Of a stretch of DNA of 20,214 bases, positions 14,650 to 20,214 are shown in pieces (position 1 is the stretch's first letter; every line of letters starts with the position of its first letter). The notes under the pieces are model-generated. The model searched no databases, was not told the origin of the DNA, and saw only the letters and a list, made by a program, of their open reading frames with translations. Position numbers and translations under genes: made by a program. Origin of the DNA: an uncultured Acetatifactor sp. (GTDB lineage Bacteria > Bacillota > Clostridia > Lachnospirales > Lachnospiraceae); assembly GCA_934394515.1 (NCBI GenBank), contig CAKRRU010000037.1, positions 1 to 20,214 of the forward strand. The letters are read 5' to 3'.

Positions 14650-14964
14650 ATGAACTGTATTATACTGTTATTGTTACTATTTTGCGGAGGCAATTCCTGT
14701 CAGAACGGCTGTGGATGTGGCTCTTGCGGAAACAATTCCTGCGTAGGTGCCAATGCCTGTGGTACACGTAACCGCTCTGAACGAAATGAGCGAAGTGGAT
14801 CGGGCAGGGAAGGCTGCGACAATGATTGCAGGAAATCGGAGCCTGAGAGAGACCATAGGCCATCCAGACCGGAATTCCCTAACTTTACACCGGTGGACGA
14901 TCCGGCATTTTCCAGAAGAAATGATGGAAGATGTGAGACCTGTGGATGTGAGCAGAACTTATAA
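14650..14964 (+). CDS. Cys-rich small protein with hydrophobic N-terminus
   Basis: 104 residues. The N-terminus MNCIILLLLLFCGGNSC is strongly hydrophobic and Cys-flanked. It is followed by a Cys/Gly/Asn-rich stretch (CQNGCGCGSCGNNSCVG), then a charged Arg/Glu/Ser-rich middle and a C-terminal CETCGCEQNL. In total there are about 13 cysteines, some in CxC or CxxC pairs able to bind metal or form disulfides. Similar leader-plus-Cys proteins occur in Lachnospiraceae as hypotheticals, from memory. It lies 33 nt after the DUF5662 gene and before a hairpin. Function is unknown. Confidence 0.65.
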   Translation: MNCIILLLLLFCGGNSCQNGCGCGSCGNNSCVGANACGTRNRSERNERSGSGREGCDNDCRKSEPERDHRPSRPEFPNFTPVDDPAFSRRNDGRCETCGCEQNL

Positions 14965-14982
14965 ATACAGCAATATAAGAAA

Positions 14983-15017
14983 CGCCCCCTGAATCGCAAA
15001 AAGCCATTCAGGGGGTG
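14983..15017. terminator. Hairpin between convergent units (possibly bidirectional terminator)
   Basis: A GC-rich stem (14983-14994 with 15006-15017, one G-T wobble) closes an 11-nt loop. It lies between the end of the Cys-rich gene and the end of potD, which converge. The T tract is weak on both strands (GTGCTTATC on plus, GCGTTTCTT on minus). Confidence 0.65.
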
Positions 15018-15063
15018 CTTATCTGTTCGTATGATGTGCTCATAAATATTTTGTCAAAAGCAA

Positions 15064-16128
15064 TTAGTTAGACATTACTTCTTTCCAGTATTTGTTGAAG
15101 AGTTCTTCTCCTTCGGTACCCAGATACAGGAAGGTCTCGAGATTGTGATACTGAGACAGATCCGGGAAAGCAATCGGAGAATTCTTCAGATCTTCATCTT
15201 CAATCAACTCTCTGGCAGCAACATTGGGAGTACCGTAGGTGATGTATTCGAAATTCTTCAGAGCCACATCTGCACGGCACATGAAATCAATGAACTTCTC
15301 GGCATTTTCTTTGTTGGGAGCATTCTTTGGAATGACCCATCCATCGATCCAGACATTGGTACCTTCTTCAGGAATGACATAATCCAGATCAGGGTTCTCG
15401 CTTATTACATAAATGGCATCTCCGGAGAACATAACGCCCAGAGCGGCTTCATTACCGATCATTTTGTCACGCACCTGATCCACAACGTAAGCCTGTACGA
15501 GAGGCTTTTGGACGATCAGATCCTGCGCAGCGATCTGCAGCTCGGACTCATCCAGACTGTTGGAAGAAAAGCCGTTCTTTTTCAAAGCAACCATGAGGGA
15601 ATCCTTTACGGAATCCATCATCAGAATATTATCGGCATATTTCTCATCCCAAAGGTCAGCCCATTTGGTGGGAGGGGTATCTACCATGGTCTTGTTATAG
15701 ATAATGCCGACGGTTCCCCAACAATAAGGGATGCAGTATTTGTTGCCGGGATCGTAAGCTGCAGCCTGCTCATAATACTGTTCACCGATATTTGTCTTGG
15801 CATTGGGGATCTTGTCATAATCGATCTCCTGAATCAGATCATTCTCAATCATCTTCTGCACCATGTAATCGGAAGGACATACAACGTCATAAGCGCTGGA
15901 TCCGGCCTCTACCTTGGGATACATGATCTCGTTGGTCTCAAACTCATCGTAGATCACCTTGATACCGGTCTCTTCTTCGAACATGGTGATGGTCTCGGGA
16001 TCGATATATTCTCCCCAGTTGTAGACGATGACTTCGCCGTTTTCACCACCGGCGGAAGAGGACCCGCAGCCGGTTAGAGCAGTTGCGGTAAGGATACCGC
16101 ACAGAAGCAGTGTAACAAATTTTTTCAT
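15064..16128 (-). CDS. potD: Spermidine/putrescine ABC transporter, substrate-binding lipoprotein
   Basis: 354 residues. The lipoprotein signal MKKFVTLLLCGILTATALTG ends in lipobox LTGC with Cys21 as the lipidation site. The mature part begins after a Ser/Gly linker with EVIVYNWGEYIDPETITMFE, the classic PotD/PotF start. Later segments DVVCPSDYMVQKMIE, KYCIPYCWGTVGIIYN, GVMFSGDAIY and VWIDGWVIPKNAPNKENAEKFIDFM match polyamine-binding proteins. It delivers polyamines to PotBC at the outer face. AGGAGG lies 7 nt before the ATG; it is the last gene of the operon, 32 nt after potC. Confidence 0.94.
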   Translation of the reverse strand: MKKFVTLLLCGILTATALTGCGSSSAGGENGEVIVYNWGEYIDPETITMFEEETGIKVIYDEFETNEIMYPKVEAGSSAYDVVCPSDYMVQKMIENDLIQEIDYDKIPNAKTNIGEQYYEQAAAYDPGNKYCIPYCWGTVGIIYNKTMVDTPPTKWADLWDEKYADNILMMDSVKDSLMVALKKNGFSSNSLDESELQIAAQDLIVQKPLVQAYVVDQVRDKMIGNEAALGVMFSGDAIYVISENPDLDYVIPEEGTNVWIDGWVIPKNAPNKENAEKFIDFMCRADVALKNFEYITYGTPNVAARELIEDEDLKNSPIAFPDLSQYHNLETFLYLGTEGEELFNKYWKEVMSN

Positions 16129-16160
16129 TCATTTTCCTCCTAAATATATTGAAAAAGTGA

Positions 16161-16934
16161 TTACTTTTTCTTTCCTTTGGGTGTGTAGTTTACTAAAATA
16201 AGTAAAACCAGTACAGTGACAAAAATAATCGTGGACAATGCGTACATTTCCGGTTTGATGCCTTTTTTCACCTCGGTGTAGATCTTGGTAGACAGGGTGT
16301 CAACGCCGGGACCTTTGGTAAAGTGAGTAATGATAAAGTCATCCAGCGACATGGTAAATGCCATCAGAAAACCGGACAGGATACCCGGCAGGATATCCGG
16401 AAACACCACCTTGAAAAAGGCATATACATGAGATGCCCCCAGATCCAGAGCCGCTTCGTAAGTACTGGGATTGAGCTGCTTCATACGGGGCATTACACTT
16501 AAAATCACATAAGGAATGTTAAATGTAATATGCGCAAGCAGGATCGTACCGAAGCCGAACTTTACACCGAGACTGATGAATAACAGCATCAGAGAGATAC
16601 CGGTGACGATCTCGGCATTCAACATGGGAATATTGGTAATACCCATGAGAATCGTACGGCTGGTGCGCTTCATGGACTGCATGGCGATACATGCGATCGT
16701 TCCGATCAGTGTGGCAATCAATGCGGATAACAATGCTAAAGCCAGTGTGTTCCACAGTGCCTGCATGATCTGTTCGTTCCGGAACAGAGAGCTGTACCAT
16801 TTGGTGGTAAATCCACCCCATTTTGCACGGGTCTTGCTCGCATTGAAAGAGAGTACGATCAAAGTCAGGATCGGTGCGTATAAAAAGATAAAGATTAACG
16901 CAAGGTATATTTTTTTTGCGGTTGTTTTGATCAT
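16161..16934 (-). CDS. potC: Spermidine/putrescine ABC transporter permease PotC
   Basis: 257 residues with about six membrane segments. It begins KIYLALIFIFLYAPILTLIVLSFN, as in PotC, and carries the EAA loop YEAALDLGASHVYAFFKVVFPDILPGILSG (part shown) for docking to the ATPase. The start overlaps the potB stop by 4 nt (ATGA), with GGAGG upstream inside potB. It forms the membrane channel with PotB. Confidence 0.94.
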   Translation of the reverse strand: MIKTTAKKIYLALIFIFLYAPILTLIVLSFNASKTRAKWGGFTTKWYSSLFRNEQIMQALWNTLALALLSALIATLIGTIACIAMQSMKRTSRTILMGITNIPMLNAEIVTGISLMLLFISLGVKFGFGTILLAHITFNIPYVILSVMPRMKQLNPSTYEAALDLGASHVYAFFKVVFPDILPGILSGFLMAFTMSLDDFIITHFTKGPGVDTLSTKIYTEVKKGIKPEMYALSTIIFVTVLVLLILVNYTPKGKKK

Positions 16935-17743
16935 AATGCGTTCGCCTCCCCGTCTTTATCCGTTACCACGGAGATTACCATATTAAAGATGATGAACAGC
17001 ATCAGTACGATGGACAGGCCGCTTCCGAGATTCCAGTTGCCGGTCTGCGTGAATTCCTGCTCGATCACGTTACCGATCAGCAGAATTTTGCTGCCGCCCA
17101 GGATCTTACTGATGACGAAAGTGGTCAGTGCAGGAACGAACACCATCGTAATACCACTGACCATACCGGGCATACTTAACGGGAAAATGATCCGCAGGAA
17201 AGTCTGCATGCCGTTGGCACCGAGATCGTAAGCTGCATTGATGACGTTTTTATCGATTTTTACAAGTACATTATAAAGAGGCAGAACCATAAACGGCAAA
17301 AAGTTATATACCATACCGAGTACGATGGCATAAGGTGTATTGATGATATTCAGCGCCGGCAGGTGCAGGGTAGCGAGAATGCTGTTAATGACACCTGTTT
17401 TTTCCAGAAGCGTCTGCCAGGCAAGTGTGCGGAGAAGGAAATTCATCCACATCGGCAGGATAAAGATCAGAACCAAAAAAGAGTTCTGATTGACATTCAT
17501 ATTGCACAGAATCATGGCAAGCGGATAGGCGAGAAGCAGACAGATCACGGTACTGATCACAGATAATTTCAATGCTTCCCACAATGCTTTCGAATGTTCT
17601 GCGGTGGCGATCGCCAAAATATTATCAAGCGTAAATGCTCCGGTCTTATCGGTCAGACCATAATAGAAGACCATGCACAGAGGCACAATGACGAACATGG
17701 CTGACCAGAAGATAAAAGGGAGCGATAATAATTTTTTATTCAT
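16931..17743 (-). CDS. potB: Spermidine/putrescine ABC transporter permease PotB
   Basis: 270 residues with about six membrane segments. It contains [18 protein letters not shown] and the EAA motif [20 protein letters not shown] typical of PotB. I chose the ATG at 17743, which overlaps the potA stop by 8 nt. The longer frame starting at 17764 would have its ATG fused to the AGGAGG that serves as ribosome site. Confidence 0.93.
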   Translation of the reverse strand: MNKKLLSLPFIFWSAMFVIVPLCMVFYYGLTDKTGAFTLDNILAIATAEHSKALWEALKLSVISTVICLLLAYPLAMILCNMNVNQNSFLVLIFILPMWMNFLLRTLAWQTLLEKTGVINSILATLHLPALNIINTPYAIVLGMVYNFLPFMVLPLYNVLVKIDKNVINAAYDLGANGMQTFLRIIFPLSMPGMVSGITMVFVPALTTFVISKILGGSKILLIGNVIEQEFTQTGNWNLGSGLSIVLMLFIIFNMVISVVTDKDGEANAL

Positions 17744-18809
17744 TGACTCCAATAGCCTCCTCATCCTCGGATTCCGGCTTCTTCATGATCTGAATATTGA
17801 ATGGATCTACCTTGATGCCGACTTTGGTACCTACGGGAACCATTTTGGTCGACTGTACCAGCCACTCGAAACCGTTGGCCATGACTTCCATCTCATAATG
17901 GACACCTTTGAAGATGGAGTGGGTCAGAGTACCCTGAATGATGCCTTCTTCGGGAGCAACCAGTTCCACATCTTCCGGACGGATGACAACGTCTACGGGC
18001 TTATTTTCACCGAAACCGGTATCCACACAGTCAAAACGGGCACCGAGGATCTCTACCAGACGGTCACGGATCATGGTAGCACCGATGATATTACTGTCGC
18101 CGATAAAGTCAGCGACGAAAGCGTTCTCCGGCTCGTTGTAAATGCTCTCCGGTGTACCGATCTGCTGGATATAACCCTGGTTCATAACTACGATAGTATC
18201 GGACATGGTCAGGGCTTCTTCCTGGTCATGTGTGACATAGATAAAGGTGATGCCCAGCTCATTCTTCAGACGGATCAATTCATATTGCATATCCTGGCGC
18301 AGTTTCAGATCCAGTGCACCGAGAGGCTCATCCAGGAGCAGAAGCTTCGGCTCGTTTACAATAGCACGGGCAATGGCAATACGCTGTTGCTGACCGCCGC
18401 TTAAGGAATCCGGCATACGGTTTTCAAAACCGTCAAGATTGACTAACTTCAGGGCATATTTGATTTTATCATTAATATAAGATTTACTTTTACCGCTGAT
18501 CTTTAATCCAAAAGCAATGTTTTCCGCAATGGTCATATGAGGGAACAGGGCATACTTTTGGAATACAGTATTCAGATTGCGCTTATTGGGTGGAAGGTTA
18601 GTGATATCCCTGCCTTCGAAAATGACCTGACCTTTGTCAGGGGTCTCGAAACCGCCAAGGATGCGGAGGGTTGTAGTCTTTCCGCAGCCACTGGGACCCA
18701 GGAGAGTCAGAAACTCATTCTCGCGGATGTACAGATTGAGATCATCCAGAACCATCTGACTGTCAAATGATTTTGAAATGTTCACTAAATTGACTAAAGC
18801 ATTTTTCAT
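17736..18809 (-). CDS. potA: Spermidine/putrescine ABC transporter ATP-binding protein
   Basis: 357 residues. Walker A GPSGCGKT (38-45), Q-loop region [11 protein letters not shown], signature [14 protein letters not shown], Walker B LLLLDEP with D-loop LGALD, and the switch His in [10 protein letters not shown] are all intact. The C-terminal ~120 residues form a TOBE-type regulatory domain ([12 protein letters not shown]...). It powers PotBC. I chose ATG 18809 because AGGAAGG lies just upstream; the frame opens further to 18854, where no ribosome site is seen. It is the first gene of potABCD. Confidence 0.95.
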   Translation of the reverse strand: MKNALVNLVNISKSFDSQMVLDDLNLYIRENEFLTLLGPSGCGKTTTLRILGGFETPDKGQVIFEGRDITNLPPNKRNLNTVFQKYALFPHMTIAENIAFGLKISGKSKSYINDKIKYALKLVNLDGFENRMPDSLSGGQQQRIAIARAIVNEPKLLLLDEPLGALDLKLRQDMQYELIRLKNELGITFIYVTHDQEEALTMSDTIVVMNQGYIQQIGTPESIYNEPENAFVADFIGDSNIIGATMIRDRLVEILGARFDCVDTGFGENKPVDVVIRPEDVELVAPEEGIIQGTLTHSIFKGVHYEMEVMANGFEWLVQSTKMVPVGTKVGIKVDPFNIQIMKKPESEDEEAIGVNE

Positions 18810-18890
18810 CAATTTTTTCCTTCCTGATGTAAAAAAATCCTGCAAAAATTCCATAGAAATCTAATTGAAAATTTTTTGCAAGTCGAATTA

Positions 18891-18919
18891 ATATTATACA
18901 TAAATAAGTGGAAAGTCAA
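18891..18919 (-). promoter_or_regulatory. Putative promoter of potABCD
   Basis: On the minus strand TTGACT (18914-18919) is followed after 15 nt by TATAAT (18893-18898) or after 17 nt by TAATAT (18891-18896). The leader to potA is ~75 nt and AT-rich, with no clear riboswitch. Confidence 0.5.
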
Positions 18920-19011
18920 TGCGAAGTTTCGTATTTTTCGCCCTATTTTACCTAAACCTTACCGCAGAGAAAAAACAAGGGCTTTTTTCGGGATTTTTGC
19001 AGAAAAAATGT

Positions 19012-19039
19012 TTCACAATTTTCAGAATTGTGCTATATT
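19012..19039 (+). promoter_or_regulatory. Putative promoter with overlapping inverted-repeat operator
   Basis: TTCACA (19012-19017), 16 nt, TATATT (19034-19039). A perfect 7-bp inverted repeat CACAATT-TTCAG-AATTGTG (19014-19032) covers the -35 and spacer, where a repressor dimer could block polymerase. Confidence 0.4.
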
Positions 19040-19083
19040 TAAAAACATAAAAAGAAACAGAAGCATGTAAGGAGGATCCGGTC

Positions 19084-20136
19084 ATGAGCAAAGAAAAATA
19101 TGTTGCCTATGTTTCCAGTTACACACAGGGAGACAGCCACGGTATCAGAATATATGATGTGGATATGAAAAACGGTCGTTTTCAGGAAAAAGATAAGGTG
19201 GAAATCACCAATTCTTCTTATCTGACGATCTCCCATAACGGAAAGTTTCTTTATTCTATTACGGATTTCGGTGTGGAAGCATATACGATCATGCCGGACG
19301 GAGATCTGGAACTGATTAACTTTGCACCGATCAATGGTATGAGAGGATGTTATGTCTCCACAGACTATACAGATCAGTATCTGTTTGTAGCAGGTTACCA
19401 TGACGGTAAATTAACGGTACTTCGCCTGAAAGAGGATGGCTCTATCGGCGAGATCACGGATGAGATTTATCACAAGGGTCTGGGAAGTATGGCAGAGCGC
19501 AATTTCCGCCCTCATATTAACTGCGCACGAATGACACATGATAACAAGTACCTGCTGGTGGCAGATCAGGGAATGGATCATGTCAATGTATATCGTTTTG
19601 ATGCGGAGAGAGGAAAAGTAAAGCTGGAGGATATCATCCGCAGTGAAATGGAATCCGCACCCCGCCATATTAAGATTTCCGAGGATGGCAGATATATTTA
19701 TATCCTTCATGAACTGAAGTGTTATATCGATGTTTATGAATACACAGACAATAACAATGATCCTACCTTTGAAAAGATCCAGACAGTGGAACTGATCAAA
19801 CTGACGAGAGGCAATACCAACAGTGCCAGCGCTTTCAGCTTTTCACTGGATTACAATTATCTCCTCAGTTCTATCGCAGGAGACAATTCCGTAATTGTAT
19901 TTAATGTGGATAAGAAGACAGGACTTCTGAAGAAGAATTTCCTGCTGCCCGTCAGCGGAGAATATCCGAAGGATGCAGAGTTCTTCCCGGACAACAAGTT
20001 CCTGGTATCCTTAAACCACGAGAGTAATACCATGACTTTCTTCCATATCGATCTGGAGCACGGTACCATGATCATGAACGGACCGGCAATGAAAGTCAAT
20101 ATGCCCAACTGTATTTTGTTCCATAAGCTTGGGTAA
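19084..20136 (+). CDS. Lactonase-family seven-bladed beta-propeller protein (6-phosphogluconolactonase-like)
   Basis: 350 residues, no signal peptide. It begins YVAYVSSYTQGDSHGIRIYD, the typical first blade of the YbhE/Pgl lactonase family. Repeated blade signatures follow: LTISHNGKFLYSI, GCYVSTDYTDQYLFVAGYHDG, CARMTHDNKYLLVADQGMDHVNVYRFD, HIKISEDGRYIYILHEL, SFSLDYNYLLSSIAGDNSVIVF and DAEFFPDNKFLVSLNHESN. In the family some members hydrolyse 6-phosphogluconolactone in the pentose phosphate pathway, while many are untested. RPHINCARM and DQGMDHV match conserved family positions. AAGGAGG lies upstream of the ATG. Confidence 0.88.
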   Translation: MSKEKYVAYVSSYTQGDSHGIRIYDVDMKNGRFQEKDKVEITNSSYLTISHNGKFLYSITDFGVEAYTIMPDGDLELINFAPINGMRGCYVSTDYTDQYLFVAGYHDGKLTVLRLKEDGSIGEITDEIYHKGLGSMAERNFRPHINCARMTHDNKYLLVADQGMDHVNVYRFDAERGKVKLEDIIRSEMESAPRHIKISEDGRYIYILHELKCYIDVYEYTDNNNDPTFEKIQTVELIKLTRGNTNSASAFSFSLDYNYLLSSIAGDNSVIVFNVDKKTGLLKKNFLLPVSGEYPKDAEFFPDNKFLVSLNHESNTMTFFHIDLEHGTMIMNGPAMKVNMPNCILFHKLG

Positions 20137-20153
20137 CTTGAAAGTTAATTAAA

Positions 20154-20214
20154 ATGAAGCAAAGGGACGAACTCCCGGAACGAACAGAATGCCTTCCGGC
20201 AGCTGTAACGTCTC
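20154..20214 (+). other. Window end: possible start of a further ORF (very uncertain)
   Basis: An ATG at 20154 opens a frame reading MKQRDELPERTECLPAAVTS to the window edge. There is no convincing ribosome site, so it may not be a gene. Confidence 0.12.

Noticed and set aside
15145..16077. 310-aa plus-strand ORF opposite potD
   Set aside because: potD is an unmistakable lipoprotein gene on the minus strand; the plus-strand frame is its shadow with no family resemblance.
17673..18404. 243-aa plus-strand ORF opposite potA/potB
   Set aside because: It is a shadow of potA, whose ABC motifs are all intact on the minus strand.
1..20214. CRISPR array, tRNA, rRNA, insertion sequence
   Set aside because: I found no regularly spaced repeat-spacer array, no cloverleaf-type tRNA sequence, no rRNA segment and no transposase.

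Overview
The window looks like a chromosomal segment of an anaerobic, low-to-moderate GC Clostridia genome, most likely Lachnospiraceae. The reasons are a tyrosine T-box in front of tyrS, a monomeric [FeFe]-hydrogenase with an extended ferredoxin-like N-terminus, DUF1292 and DUF5662 proteins, a potABCD operon, strong AGGAGG ribosome sites and T-tailed intrinsic terminators. The assignment rests on gene content and style only.

Layout. 1-191: 3' end of gpsA. 192-1927: sigmaA promoter, tyrosine T-box (specifier TAC), tyrS and its terminator. 1930-5600: a strikingly AT-rich accessory block holding a start-less ORF, a 117-aa membrane-anchored protein, a LytTR response regulator with an AgrC-like histidine kinase, and a transcript encoding a 48-aa protein that ends in a perfect 16-bp hairpin. 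5686-7289: [FeFe]-hydrogenase. 7432-8094: UPF0126/TRIC-like membrane protein. 8241-11607: gltX overlapping a UvrD/PcrA-like helicase. 11579-11911 (minus): DUF1292 protein overlapping the helicase tail to tail. 12068-14964: a GH13 debranching-enzyme homologue lacking its catalytic residues, a DUF5662 protein and a Cys-rich small protein. 15064-18809 (minus): potABCD polyamine ABC importer. 19084-20136: lactonase-family beta-propeller.

Most interesting points. (1) Two places in the AT-rich block carry the same composite promoter: TTTCTGCA, 12 nt, TTTCTGCA, 7 nt, a -35-like TTG hexamer, 16 nt, a -10 hexamer. They lie about 3.2 kb apart, one before the start-less ORF/117-aa gene pair and one before the 48-aa ORF, flanking the LytTR/AgrC-type pair. 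Paired direct repeats upstream of -35 are the architecture expected for LytTR-family activators. The block therefore looks like a self-contained sensory module with two target transcripts, and no AgrB or recognisable AgrD is present. (2) The protein at 12068-13999 keeps the GlgX/isoamylase scaffold, but all four conserved GH13 regions have lost their catalytic or substrate residues, so it is probably a pseudoenzyme.

The rest is mostly core metabolism and translation: two aminoacyl-tRNA synthetases, a hydrogenase for disposal of reducing equivalents, polyamine uptake and sugar-related proteins.
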